From CAKZNE01 sp963976435 (GTDB lineage: Bacteria; Bacteroidota; Bacteroidia; Flavobacteriales; Schleiferiaceae), in contig CAXBKQ010000018.1 in NCBI GenBank assembly GCA_963976435.1, positions 22,354 through 86,353 of the forward strand: DNA of 64,000 nucleotides. The letters run 5' to 3'. Below are positions 34,977 to 43,851 of this stretch, piece after piece. A program made the position numbers and the translations under genes. Each line of letters opens with the position of its first letter. Position 1 is the stretch's first letter. The notes under the pieces were generated by a model. The model saw only the letters and a list, made by a program, of their open reading frames with translations. It did not search any database and was not told the origin of the DNA.

Positions 34977-35001
34977 GTTGCCAAAAGATCTTTTTTAAAA
35001 A

Positions 35002-35385
35002 ATGAAAAAGTCTCTTTTTACCTTTGGTATTATTCTGCTATCCGCTCTTGGATTGGCCTTTGCCATCCATTTATTGGTTCTAAACTATTACGAACAGCCC
35101 CTGTGGGAAAACCTGATTATACCCTCTTATATTTTTAATTTCTCTATTAGCTTTATTTCCTTTTGGGTTTTGGTGAATTTGAAGCCTAAGTGGATAGCCA
35201 ATATGGGTTATATATTTATGGCTGCTAGCTTATTGAAGTTTTTAATTTTCTTTATTGCCTTTTACCCTAGTTATCAAAGTGATGGAGAAATGTCGAAATT
35301 GGAGTTTTTCGCATTTTTTATTCCCTATTCAGTAGGCTTAATTTTGGAAACTACCAGCCTAATTCAAAGGCTAAACAAGGCTTAG
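35002..35385 (+). CDS. Four-helix membrane protein (DUF6168-like) preceding atpB
   Basis: A 127-residue protein with four membrane helices (TFGIILLSALGLAFAIHLL, FNFSISFISFWVLVNL, GYIFMAASLLKFLIFF and FIPYSVGLILETTSLIQ). Position between atpZ and atpB is the place of the uncharacterised DUF6168 family in Flavobacteriia, and the helix pattern recalls AtpI. A role as an ATP synthase assembly partner is inferred from position only. Confidence 0.65.
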   Translation: MKKSLFTFGIILLSALGLAFAIHLLVLNYYEQPLWENLIIPSYIFNFSISFISFWVLVNLKPKWIANMGYIFMAASLLKFLIFFIAFYPSYQSDGEMSKLEFFAFFIPYSVGLILETTSLIQRLNKA

Positions 35386-35450
35386 AAGGCAGTGTAGGAA
35401 TTAGCCATAATAGATTTTTCAATTTGTTATGGTGATAAGCATATTATGAT

Positions 35451-35458
35451 TACTTTTG
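35451..35458 (+). promoter_or_regulatory. -7 promoter element for atpBEFHAG
   Basis: TACTTTTG matches TAnnTTTG, with a TTTG at 35423-35426 as possible -33 (24-bp spacer, slightly long). It lies 36 bp upstream of the chosen atpB ATG and inside the longer ORF that starts at 35446, which argues against that upstream start. Confidence 0.5.
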
Positions 35459-35493
35459 CCCCGATTTTTAAACCGACCCATTTTTTGAGTAGT

Positions 35494-36690
35494 ATGCAAA
35501 TCAAAAAATTACCTTTTCTCCTAGCTGCATTTATGTTTGTAGCTCCTTTCATATCCCTGGCTAGTGGTGAGAAAGAAGAGTCCACAAAAGTGGAAGCAAA
35601 AACAGAAAAAGAAGCCAAGAAGGAAAAGATCAATAAGTTCATCAAACATCACCTTCAGGATACTCACGATTATCATTTAATTACGGATGAGTCTACAGGA
35701 AAACATTATGGTTTTCCACTGCCCGTAATTTTATGGGATGAAGGTTTGCACTTTTTCATGAGCTCAGCTTTTGATCATGGACATAAAATTGTTGAAAGCA
35801 ATGGGAAGTATTATAAACTACACCATGGTAAAATTTATCGCACAGAAGCTGATGGTAAATTAAACTATGATCATGAAGACTCTCATTTAGAGGAAGCTCA
35901 TGCTGCTAGCCATGCCGAACACAATGATCTTGAAGTAGAGGAGGCGCATGGTGAAGAGGCTCATGAAGCATCTGCAGAAAGCCATGGTCATCCAACTAAT
36001 ATTACTCCATTAGATTTTTCGATTACCAAAAACGTATTTAATATCTTTTTTATCGGTTTATTGGTGTTCTTAATTTTTAGAGCCGTTGCTAATTCTTACA
36101 AAACAGGATTAGCACCCAAGAAAGCGGCCAAATTTTTTGAGCCATTGGTGATTTTTGTGAGAGATGAAATAGCTATTCCTAATATTGGTGAGAAGCATTA
36201 TAAGAAATATATGGGCTTTTTGCTTACAGCCTTTTTCTTTATTTGGATGGTAAACCTTTTCGGAATAACACCTTTAGGTGTGAATATTACCAATAATATC
36301 GCGGTTACTTCCGCTTTAGCTTTGATGACCTTTTTCATCACTCAATTCACTTCCAAAAAGGACTACTGGGCACATATTTTTTGGATGCCAGGAGTGCCAT
36401 ATCTGATGAGGGTGGTTCTAGCTCCAATAGAGCTTTTAGGAGTATTTATTAAGCCTTTTGCACTCTTAATTCGTTTATATGCGAATATTACCGCTGGCCA
36501 TATTGTACTTATGAGTTTAATTAGTTTGATGTTCATCTTCGACAACTGGGGAGCAAAAGGAGCATTTTACGGATTGACAATATTTTTATCATTAATAGAA
36601 TTATTAGTTGCTTTTCTACAAGCCTATATATTTACCATGCTATCCGCATTGTATTTTGGAATGGCAGTAGAAGAACATGCTGATCATTAA
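35494..36690 (+). CDS. atpB: F-type ATP synthase subunit a
   Basis: Start ATG 35494 (398 residues) gives a signal-like first helix MQIKKLPFLLAAFMFVAPF and lies after the putative promoter. An extracytoplasmic extension of about 160 residues follows, rich in His, Glu and Ala (HASHAEHNDLEVEEAHGEE region), typical for Bacteroidota AtpB. The membrane core has GVNITNNIAVTSALAL and LLIRLYANITAGHIVLMSL with the essential Arg of the proton half-channel. Subunit a pairs with the c-ring encoded next. The His-rich extension could bind metal, but this is inference. Confidence 0.95.
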   Translation: MQIKKLPFLLAAFMFVAPFISLASGEKEESTKVEAKTEKEAKKEKINKFIKHHLQDTHDYHLITDESTGKHYGFPLPVILWDEGLHFFMSSAFDHGHKIVESNGKYYKLHHGKIYRTEADGKLNYDHEDSHLEEAHAASHAEHNDLEVEEAHGEEAHEASAESHGHPTNITPLDFSITKNVFNIFFIGLLVFLIFRAVANSYKTGLAPKKAAKFFEPLVIFVRDEIAIPNIGEKHYKKYMGFLLTAFFFIWMVNLFGITPLGVNITNNIAVTSALALMTFFITQFTSKKDYWAHIFWMPGVPYLMRVVLAPIELLGVFIKPFALLIRLYANITAGHIVLMSLISLMFIFDNWGAKGAFYGLTIFLSLIELLVAFLQAYIFTMLSALYFGMAVEEHADH

Positions 36691-36727
36691 TACAGTTTTT
36701 TTTATTTACGCTTAATTTATATATGTT

Positions 36728-36919
36728 ATGGAAATTCCAAGTATTGTAGGTGCAGGACTAATCGTAATCGGTGCTGGTATTGGTATCGGTCGTATTGGTG
36801 GTTCAGCAATGGAGGCGATTGCTCGTCAACCAGAAGCTACTAACAAGATCCAAACAGCGATGTTAATTGCTGCGGCTCTTATTGAAGGTATTGGCTTTGC
36901 TGCTTTATTCGCAGGATAG
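36728..36919 (+). CDS. atpE: F-type ATP synthase subunit c
   Basis: A 63-residue hairpin of two membrane helices with the conserved polar loop ARQPEA and the ion-carrying Glu53 (ALIEGIGFAALF). The Na-binding signature (Gln in helix 1, Glu-Ser in helix 2) is absent: helix 1 has only Gly/Ile and Gly follows the Glu, so proton coupling is inferred. The 83-bp gap to atpF contains a strong hairpin. Confidence 0.95.
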   Translation: MEIPSIVGAGLIVIGAGIGIGRIGGSAMEAIARQPEATNKIQTAMLIAAALIEGIGFAALFAG

Positions 36920-36934
36920 TAGAATTTACCAAGG

Positions 36935-36967
36935 ATAATCAATGCAGCGGTTGGCTGCATTGATTAT
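36935..36967 (+). promoter_or_regulatory. Strong intergenic stem-loop between atpE and atpF
   Basis: A perfect 14-bp stem, with core AATCAATGCAGC (36937-36948) / GCTGCATTGATT (36954-36965), closes a 5-base loop. No long T run follows, so it is probably not a full terminator. It could stabilise the 3' end of an atpE-containing RNA or attenuate the downstream genes. Confidence 0.6.
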
Positions 36968-37002
36968 TCTAATTTAATTAAACGAATTTAAATAGAAGGA
37001 CT

Positions 37003-37503
37003 TTGGAAAAGTTATGGAATGAATTTTCAGTTGGTTTGTTTTTCTGGCAAACCTTATTGTTTCTGATTTTACTTTTTCTTTTAAGAAAGTATGCTTGGAA
37101 ACCAATTCTGAAAGCAGTTACCGATAGAGAAGAATCAATAGAACAAGCTCTGGAACAAGCTGATAAAGCTCGTGAGGAGATGAAAAAACTTCAATCGGAC
37201 AATGAAGCTATTATCCGTGAAGCTAGAATTGAACGCGATGCAATTCTTAAGGAAGCTCGTGAAATAAAAGCTTCCATCATTGATGAGGCTAAAACAAAAG
37301 CTGGTGAAGAAGGCGCTAAAATGATTGAACAAGCAAAAGAGCAAATCAACAATCAAAAAATGGCGGCTATTACAGAGCTTAAAAACCAAGTTGCTGATAT
37401 GTCTATTACCATTGCTGAAAAAGTATTGGGTAGAGAGCTTGAAGCTAAAGACAAGCAAGCGGAATTGGTAAATGAGCAGCTAAACGATTTTAAACTGAAT
37501 TAA
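37003..37503 (+). CDS. atpF: F-type ATP synthase subunit b
   Basis: The 166-residue peripheral-stalk protein has one N-terminal membrane helix (FSVGLFFWQTLLFLILLFLLRKYAW) followed by a long coiled coil rich in Glu, Lys and Ala, ending at DFKLN. Start is TTG at 37003: the next Met would remove the membrane anchor. AGAAGGA lies just upstream but only 2 bp from the TTG, so it is not a classical ribosome site. Three bases separate atpF from atpH. Confidence 0.94.
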   Translation: MEKLWNEFSVGLFFWQTLLFLILLFLLRKYAWKPILKAVTDREESIEQALEQADKAREEMKKLQSDNEAIIREARIERDAILKEAREIKASIIDEAKTKAGEEGAKMIEQAKEQINNQKMAAITELKNQVADMSITIAEKVLGRELEAKDKQAELVNEQLNDFKLN

Positions 37504-37505
37504 TA

Positions 37506-38063
37506 ATGATAGTAACACGCCTCGGAAAAAGATACGCCAAGTCTCTTCTAGAGCTTGCCCAAGAATTGGGAAAAGTAGAGGAGGTAAAAGCCGATATGGC
37601 TACTATCCAAAATGCTATTGAAGGTTCTAGGGAGTTTTCAATTCTTATCAATAGCCCAGTTATTAATCCAAATAAAAAGATTGCAATTTTTAAAGAGTTG
37701 TTTGATAATAAGCTAAGTGAGCTTACTTGTAACTTTTTAGAGATTATCACAAAAAAAGGTAGAGAGAAAAAGCTTGGAGCTATTGCCCAGGGTTTCTTAG
37801 ATCTTTATCGTATTAAAAACGGAATTTCGGTGGCTATCGTTACCACAGCAGTAGCTTTATCAGATAGCGAAAGAGAAGCTATTCGCAGCAAAATTGCTGA
37901 GGCAACGGGAAGACAAATTGAAATAGAAGAAAAAGTAGATGCATCTATTATTGGTGGAATGACACTAAGATTAGATGATAAAGAATTTAACGGAAGTATG
38001 GCCTATAAGCTGAATAATCTGAAAAGACAATTTAGCGATAACCTTTACGTACCAGAATTTTAA
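37506..38063 (+). CDS. atpH: F-type ATP synthase subunit delta
   Basis: A 185-residue stator subunit. The helical N-terminal domain has RLGKRYAKSLLELAQELGK, and the C-terminal part carries the OSCP/delta signature region (SIIGGMTLRLDDKEFNGSM). It connects the b stalk to the alpha3beta3 head. Length and position between atpF and atpA are standard. Confidence 0.94.
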   Translation: MIVTRLGKRYAKSLLELAQELGKVEEVKADMATIQNAIEGSREFSILINSPVINPNKKIAIFKELFDNKLSELTCNFLEIITKKGREKKLGAIAQGFLDLYRIKNGISVAIVTTAVALSDSEREAIRSKIAEATGRQIEIEEKVDASIIGGMTLRLDDKEFNGSMAYKLNNLKRQFSDNLYVPEF

Positions 38064-38086
38064 AGAACTAAATTAAAGTCAACAAA

Positions 38087-39661
38087 ATGGCAGATGTAAA
38101 ACCTGCTGAGGTTTCAGCAATTTTAAGACAGCAGCTAGCAGGATTCAAATCCGAAACACAACTTGAAGAAGTAGGAACAGTATTACAAGTAGGTGATGGT
38201 ATCGCCCGTGCCTATGGTATGAGTAATGCTCAAGCTGGTGAGTTGGTTGAATTTGAAAATGGTTTAAGAGGTATCGTTCTTAACCTTGAAGAAGACAATG
38301 TTGGTATCGTACTTCTTGGATCTACTGAAGGTATTAAAGAAGGCTCTACCGTAAAAAGAACCAACCGTATTGCTTCCCTAAATGTAGGAGAAGGAATGGT
38401 AGGACGTGTAGTGGATACTCTAGGAAATCCAATTGATGGAAAAGGACCTATCGAAGGAGAAACTTTTGAAATGCCTTTGGAAAGAAAAGCTCCAGGTGTT
38501 ATCTACCGTCAGCCAGTAAACGAACCACTTCAAACAGGTATCAAAGCTATCGATGCAATGATTCCAGTAGGAAGAGGACAACGTGAGTTGATTATTGGTG
38601 ACCGTCAAACAGGTAAAACAGTGGTGGCTTTGGATACCATTATTAACCAAAAAGAATTTTACGATAGAGGTGAACCTGTATTTTGTGTTTATGTAGCTAT
38701 CGGTCAAAAAGGATCTACTGTTGCTGGAATCGCCAAAACATTGGAGGAAAAAGGAGCAATGGATTATACCATTATTGTAGCGGCAAATGCTGCAGACCCT
38801 GCTCCAATGCAGTTTTACGCTCCATTTGCTGGTGCGGCTATCGCTGAATATTTCCGCGATACTGGACGCCCTGCTCTTATCGTTTATGATGATTTATCTA
38901 AACAAGCAGTAGCTTACCGTGAGGTTTCTCTTTTGTTGAGACGTCCTCCAGGCCGTGAAGCTTATCCTGGTGATGTATTTTACCTTCACTCTAGATTATT
39001 AGAAAGAGCAGCAAAAGTGATCAATGATGATACTATTGCCTCTCAAATGAATGACCTTCCTGAATCATTAAAAGGAAAAGTAAAAGGTGGTGGATCTATT
39101 ACCGCTCTTCCAATTATTGAAACTCAAGCAGGTGACGTTTCTGCATATATCCCTACCAACGTAATTTCGATTACTGATGGACAGATTTTCCTAGAAGCAG
39201 ATTTGTTTAACTCTGGTGTTCGTCCAGCAATTAACGTGGGTATTTCTGTATCTCGTGTTGGAGGTAGTGCTCAGATTAAGTCTATGAAAAAGGTATCAGG
39301 TACTTTAAAACTAGACCAAGCACAATACCGTGAATTAGAGGCTTTCGCAAAATTTGGATCTGATCTAGATGCAGCAACAATGTCTGTAATTAACAAAGGA
39401 AAACGAAACGTGGAAATTCTTAAGCAAGGGGTAAATAGTCCTGTTGCTGTAGAAAACCAGGTGGCAATTATATACTTAGGTACAAAAGGTTTATTAAACG
39501 ATGTACCCGTAAATAAAGTGAGAGAGTTTGAAGTTGAATTCATCTCTTATTTGAACCGCAAGCACCGTGATGTTTTGGATAGCCTTAAATCAGGAAAATT
39601 AACTGATGAAGCTACTAAAACTTTAGAAACGGTGGCAAAGGATTTAAGCTCTAAATATTAA
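38087..39661 (+). CDS. atpA: F-type ATP synthase subunit alpha
   Basis: The 524-residue non-catalytic nucleotide-binding subunit. Walker A is GDRQTGKT (171-178), Walker B is in ALIVYDDLSKQA, and the family signature PAINVGISVSRVGGSAQ is present. It is complete. The catalytic partner beta (atpD) is not in this operon. Confidence 0.98.
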   Translation: MADVKPAEVSAILRQQLAGFKSETQLEEVGTVLQVGDGIARAYGMSNAQAGELVEFENGLRGIVLNLEEDNVGIVLLGSTEGIKEGSTVKRTNRIASLNVGEGMVGRVVDTLGNPIDGKGPIEGETFEMPLERKAPGVIYRQPVNEPLQTGIKAIDAMIPVGRGQRELIIGDRQTGKTVVALDTIINQKEFYDRGEPVFCVYVAIGQKGSTVAGIAKTLEEKGAMDYTIIVAANAADPAPMQFYAPFAGAAIAEYFRDTGRPALIVYDDLSKQAVAYREVSLLLRRPPGREAYPGDVFYLHSRLLERAAKVINDDTIASQMNDLPESLKGKVKGGGSITALPIIETQAGDVSAYIPTNVISITDGQIFLEADLFNSGVRPAINVGISVSRVGGSAQIKSMKKVSGTLKLDQAQYRELEAFAKFGSDLDAATMSVINKGKRNVEILKQGVNSPVAVENQVAIIYLGTKGLLNDVPVNKVREFEVEFISYLNRKHRDVLDSLKSGKLTDEATKTLETVAKDLSSKY

Positions 39662-39725
39662 TAGAGATTAAACTAGCCGAGGCAGTAGCCTCCCAAAGCG
39701 TTGTTCGTATTATAGATATTAGAAA

Positions 39726-40595
39726 ATGGCTAACTTAAAAGAACTTAGAAACAGGATTTCTTCCGTATCATCTACAAAGCAGATTACTTCTGCAATGAAG
39801 ATGGTGTCGGCGGCCAAGTTGAAAAAGGCTCAGGATGCAATTGTGCAAATGCGTCCTTATGCTCAAAAACTTGAAGAAATCTTGATGAATGTTAGTGCTA
39901 CCCTTGATTCTACTGAAGGGGTTTACGCCAGAAACTCGGATAATATTAATAAAGTATTATTGGTTGCAATCTCTTCAAATCGTGGATTATGCGGAGCCTT
40001 TAATGCTAATGTTACCAAAAAAGTTGTGGCCGCTGCAAATGCCTATCAAAATCAAGGTGCTAGTGTTGAAGTATTCGGAATTGGTAAAAAAAGTTTCGAA
40101 ATGCTAGAACGCCGCGGTTTAAATATGGTTGGAAAAAACTTTGAGATCTTCAACGAAATCAAATTTGAAGAAGTTGCAGAAATTTCTCAAATGATCATGG
40201 ATAAATTCGCAGATGGTGAATATGACCGTGTGGATATTTTCTATAACCAATTTAAAAATGCCGCTGTTCAATATACTCAGCAAGAGCAATACCTTCCAGT
40301 AAGAGAAATTGAAGCAGATTCCTCTAATGCTGGTGGTGATTATATCTATGAACCGCAGAAAGAAGAGATTTTGGAAGATTTAATTCCTAAATCACTAAAG
40401 ACTCAACTTTTTAAAGGTGTGCTAGACAGCAATGCCTCGGAACATGGCGCTAGAATGACAGCCATGCATAAAGCTACCGATAATGCGGATGAATTAGTAA
40501 GACAATTGAAATTATCCTACAACAAAGCTCGCCAGGCTGCAATTACCAATGAAATTCTAGAAATTGTTGGTGGTGCTGAAGCCCTGAATGGCTAA
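39726..40595 (+). CDS. atpG: F-type ATP synthase subunit gamma
   Basis: Central-shaft subunit, 289 residues. The N-terminal helix starts LKELRNRISSVSSTKQITSAMKM and the C-terminal helix ends QAAITNEILEIVGGAEAL, both diagnostic. It is the last gene of the operon and is followed by a clear terminator; atpD and atpC do not follow. Confidence 0.97.
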   Translation: MANLKELRNRISSVSSTKQITSAMKMVSAAKLKKAQDAIVQMRPYAQKLEEILMNVSATLDSTEGVYARNSDNINKVLLVAISSNRGLCGAFNANVTKKVVAAANAYQNQGASVEVFGIGKKSFEMLERRGLNMVGKNFEIFNEIKFEEVAEISQMIMDKFADGEYDRVDIFYNQFKNAAVQYTQQEQYLPVREIEADSSNAGGDYIYEPQKEEILEDLIPKSLKTQLFKGVLDSNASEHGARMTAMHKATDNADELVRQLKLSYNKARQAAITNEILEIVGGAEALNG

Positions 40596-40618
40596 ACTTT
40601 AAGGAATAAAATTTGATA

Positions 40619-40659
40619 TAAATCCCATCTTGTTTTTCAGGATGGGATTTTCTTTTTTT
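40619..40659 (+). terminator. Terminator of the atp operon
   Basis: Stem AATCCCATC (40621-40629) / GATGGGATT (40641-40649), 11-base loop, then TCTTTTTTT. It lies 25 bp after the atpG stop, closing the operon without atpD/atpC. Confidence 0.85.
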
Positions 40660-40714
40660 GAGAAAGTCAGAATTTTAGCCAAATTAGCAGCTACTTAATA
40701 GAAAAGGATTTTAT

Positions 40715-42157
40715 ATGCGTATTAATTTAACCCTCAGACTGAGAATTTTCTTTTCTATGCTGCTCATGATTTTATTGAGCTTTATTGTTACCGGCTTGAT
40801 TTATTTCAGACACTTCCAAAATGAAAATGAAATCTACCACGAAGAGAGATTAAAAAGAAAAGAAACAGCCGTTAATGAAGCTATAAATTACTTTCTTCGA
40901 GATCAAAAAATAAGCGAACACACAGACAGTATTGTTAGTCTCTTCGATGATAAAATTTGCGAGCTGGCAGATATAAATAGATTGGATATCAATATTTATA
41001 GCCTTAAAGGAAAATTACTCATTGGAAGTAATCCCGAACTATTTCACCTTGGACTTATTCCCGATACCCTTCCCCCCCACATAATGAACCAACTCTCTCA
41101 TAAAGGAGATCAATTGGTAGTGGATAGAAGGGTAGACACGCTGCGCTATTTGGTATCCTACGATTATGTGCGAAATGCAGAGGAAAAGGAAGTAGCCATT
41201 GTGAATCTGCCTTATTTCGATAATGACAATGTGATAGTAGAAGAACAAAAAAGTTTTTTAATCCAACTCAGTCAAATCTTTTTGGCCTTATTTATTATCT
41301 CAGGCCTAATAGCTTATTTACTATCAAATTATATAACGAGCTCCCTTATTGCTATTGGTCAAAAGCTTAAGGAAACACGGATCAATGATTATAAACCATT
41401 GAAATGGAAGTATAACGACGAAATAGGCGCTCTGGTAAAACAATACAACAAGATGCTTACCGAGCTAGAAGAAAGTGCGGCAAACCTTGCCAAACAACAG
41501 AGAGAAGAAGCTTGGAAGGAAATGGCCAAACAAGTGGCGCATGAAATTAAAAACCCCCTAACCCCAATGCGCTTAAATGTTCAGTATTTGGAAAAATCAC
41601 TGAAGACAGAGGAGCCAGAAAAGCTAAAGGAGTTTACCCAGGGAATGATTTCCCAAATAGATACATTAACCAATATTGCTAGTGCATTTTCCAGTTTTGC
41701 AAGAATGCCAGATGCTAAAATGGAAGAAGTAGAAGCCAAAGACATTATTCTTCAAAGCACCCTGTTGTTTACAGATGTAAACATTAGCTTTAATTGTGAG
41801 GATGAAAGTTTAAAAATAAGAGGAGACAAAGATCAATTGCTAAGAGTGATGAATAACCTCATAAAAAATGCTATTCAAGCCATACCAGAAGAAAGAGAGA
41901 CTAAAATAGATGTGTCCATTAAACAACAAGGCGAAAGTGTTTTGATCAGTGTAAAAGACAATGGTACAGGTGTGCCAGAGGATAAATGGAATAAAATCTT
42001 TGAACCTAGTTTCACTACCAAAACTAAAGGAATGGGTTTAGGCTTAGCGATGGTAAAAAATATTATTGAAGGGCTACAGGGGGAAATATGGTTTAAAACC
42101 AAAACCGATGAAGGCACAACATTTTTTATCTCCCTACCAATAGCAAGACCAAACTAA
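40715..42157 (+). CDS. NtrY-like sensor histidine kinase
   Basis: A 480-residue membrane kinase. One helix is near residues 10-30, an extracytoplasmic domain of about 150 residues follows, and a second helix is at about 183-205. Then come a HAMP-like linker, the HisKA box with His276 (KQVAHEIKNPLTPMRL, the NtrY/HPK4 type), and a complete HATPase_c domain: N box NNLIKNAIQAI, G1 DNGTGVP and G2 GMGLGLAMVK. No response regulator is adjacent, so it is an orphan. It starts after the atp terminator. The signal is unknown. Confidence 0.9.
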   Translation: MRINLTLRLRIFFSMLLMILLSFIVTGLIYFRHFQNENEIYHEERLKRKETAVNEAINYFLRDQKISEHTDSIVSLFDDKICELADINRLDINIYSLKGKLLIGSNPELFHLGLIPDTLPPHIMNQLSHKGDQLVVDRRVDTLRYLVSYDYVRNAEEKEVAIVNLPYFDNDNVIVEEQKSFLIQLSQIFLALFIISGLIAYLLSNYITSSLIAIGQKLKETRINDYKPLKWKYNDEIGALVKQYNKMLTELEESAANLAKQQREEAWKEMAKQVAHEIKNPLTPMRLNVQYLEKSLKTEEPEKLKEFTQGMISQIDTLTNIASAFSSFARMPDAKMEEVEAKDIILQSTLLFTDVNISFNCEDESLKIRGDKDQLLRVMNNLIKNAIQAIPEERETKIDVSIKQQGESVLISVKDNGTGVPEDKWNKIFEPSFTTKTKGMGLGLAMVKNIIEGLQGEIWFKTKTDEGTTFFISLPIARPN

Positions 42158-42310
42158 TTTGAAGCAAAAAACACAGAAGTAAGAATTATTCGACATTGTT
42201 TCCAATAAATGGCTCTAAACAAAGGGCTTATACTTCGCCAAAATCTTTTTTTATTTTTCAGTCAAAAGTTTAGCTTTACCAAACCAAAATCATTTTAACC
42301 TAAAATCGAC

Positions 42311-42961
42311 ATGAAAAAAATTAGCATTTTGCTTTCCGCATTGTTTATTAGTACCCAATTTGCCTTCGCTCAAGGATCTTCAATAGAGGTGATAGGAGAG
42401 GCTGAAGTTGCAGTAGAAGCTACAGGACTATTAGTAGAAGTTTCTATTTTAACCAAAGAAGGATCTGCCGAAAAAGCCCTTAAAGAAACTTCAGACGCTG
42501 TTGAAGATATTGTAGAATATATCTTCGAAACACCAGGAATTGCCAAATTAGCCACCACCGGAGTGTCTATAGAAGCTGAGTGGAATAAAAAGGAAGAAGA
42601 ATATGAATATATATCTGTTCAAACCCTTACCATTAGAATCGATAGTATCCTAGGCTATGATGAAATTATGCAAGACTTAGCTGGAAAAGGCATCAATCAA
42701 ATCTCTAATATTACATATTTGGTAGAAGATGAAGCGGGTGTTCGTAAAGCACTTCTTGCCCAAGCAGTGGCTAATGCCAAAGAGAAAGCTGAGATTATTG
42801 CCAAAAAATCTGGAACACGTGTAGGAGGAAAAGTAAACGTTGTTGAACAAACTACCGAGAACGACCTAAAATTAATGAAGATTATCGGCGAACTTGAAAA
42901 TAGCTTTGTTCCTTCAAAAGTAATTATCAAATCTTCTGTTTTGGTAAGCTACAATATGTAA
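42311..42961 (+). CDS. SIMPL domain protein (DUF541)
   Basis: The 216-residue exported protein (signal MKKISILLSALFISTQFAFAQ) carries a full SIMPL/DUF541 domain. It starts SSIEVIGEAEVAVEATGLLV, has a central VQTLTIRIDSILGYDEIMQDL, and the diagnostic LLAQAVANAKEKAEIIAKKSG helix. Family members are periplasmic or outer-membrane associated and form ring oligomers; their role is poorly defined. A strong terminator follows. Confidence 0.88.
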   Translation: MKKISILLSALFISTQFAFAQGSSIEVIGEAEVAVEATGLLVEVSILTKEGSAEKALKETSDAVEDIVEYIFETPGIAKLATTGVSIEAEWNKKEEEYEYISVQTLTIRIDSILGYDEIMQDLAGKGINQISNITYLVEDEAGVRKALLAQAVANAKEKAEIIAKKSGTRVGGKVNVVEQTTENDLKLMKIIGELENSFVPSKVIIKSSVLVSYNM

Positions 42962-42988
42962 GAAACTACAGAAAATATTTTTTTGAAA

Positions 42989-43018
42989 AGAGAAGGCTTT
43001 AGGGCCTTCTTTTTTTTT
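42989..43018 (+). terminator. Terminator after the SIMPL gene
   Basis: Stem AGAAGGC (42991-42997) / GCCTTCT (43004-43010), 6-base loop, followed by eight further T residues. Confidence 0.85.
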
Positions 43019-43068
43019 GGCCGATTCCAATTGTTTTGCAACATTGCAAGTCCAATTATATAATATTG

Positions 43069-43851
43069 ATGAATATGAATTATCAGAACCTCCTAATAAA
43101 CAAATCGAATAATATTGCCCTTCTTAGTATCAATAGACCTAAGCAGTTAAATGCTTTAAACAAACAAACTATTGAGGAATTAAATGCCGCTCTCAAAGAT
43201 TTAGAAAATGATGCCAATGTTAGAGTTATCATATTGACAGGAAGCGGAGAAAAAGCATTTGTTGCTGGAGCAGATATTAAGGAATTTGCAGATTTTTCCA
43301 TTAATGAAGGGACAGAGTTGGCTGCAAAAGGTCAAGAATTGCTATTTAATTTTATTCAAGATCTCAGTAAACCAGTAATTGCGGCTATCAATGGATTTGC
43401 ACTTGGTGGAGGATTGGAGCTAGCAATGTCTTGCCATATAAGAGTAGCCTCTAGAAATGCAAAAATGGGATTGCCAGAAACCAGTTTAGGTGTAATTCCT
43501 GGATATGGAGGTACACAACGATTGGCTCAACTAGTGGGAAAAGGCAGAGCAATGGAAATGATTTTTACCGCAGATATGGTAAAGGCCGATAGAGCTTATG
43601 AAATGGGATTGATAAACCATTTGGTGGAAAGTGAGGACTTAATTTCCAAATGTGAAGAAATAGCAGCAAAAATTTGTAAAAATTCCCCCATGGCTATTTC
43701 CAGTGCTATTTGTAGTGTTAATGCTGGATATAAAGCAAACCTTGATGGACTAAAAATTGAAATTGAAGAGTTTGGAAAATGCTTTGGAACCGAAGATTTT
43801 AAGGAAGGAACAACAGCATTTTTAGAAAAGAGAAAAGCCAATTTTAATTGA
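43069..43851 (+). CDS. Enoyl-CoA hydratase/isomerase (crotonase) family enzyme
   Basis: A 260-residue crotonase starting at ATG 43069 (a second ATG at 43075 is also possible). The CoA oxyanion-hole motifs AGADIKEFAD and NGFALGGGLELAMSCH and the catalytic-region GLPETSLGVIPGYGGTQRL carry both Glu residues used by true hydratases. Likely role: hydration of short-chain enoyl-CoA in fatty-acid breakdown or 3-hydroxybutyryl-CoA metabolism. Its TGA overlaps the TTG start of the following esterase gene, so the two are coupled. Confidence 0.92.
   Translation: MNMNYQNLLINKSNNIALLSINRPKQLNALNKQTIEELNAALKDLENDANVRVIILTGSGEKAFVAGADIKEFADFSINEGTELAAKGQELLFNFIQDLSKPVIAAINGFALGGGLELAMSCHIRVASRNAKMGLPETSLGVIPGYGGTQRLAQLVGKGRAMEMIFTADMVKADRAYEMGLINHLVESEDLISKCEEIAAKICKNSPMAISSAICSVNAGYKANLDGLKIEIEEFGKCFGTEDFKEGTTAFLEKRKANFN

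Noticed and set aside
35446..35493. Longer atpB N-terminus from 35446
   Set aside because: It would start upstream of the best -7 promoter element and put 16 residues before a clear signal-type helix at 35494.
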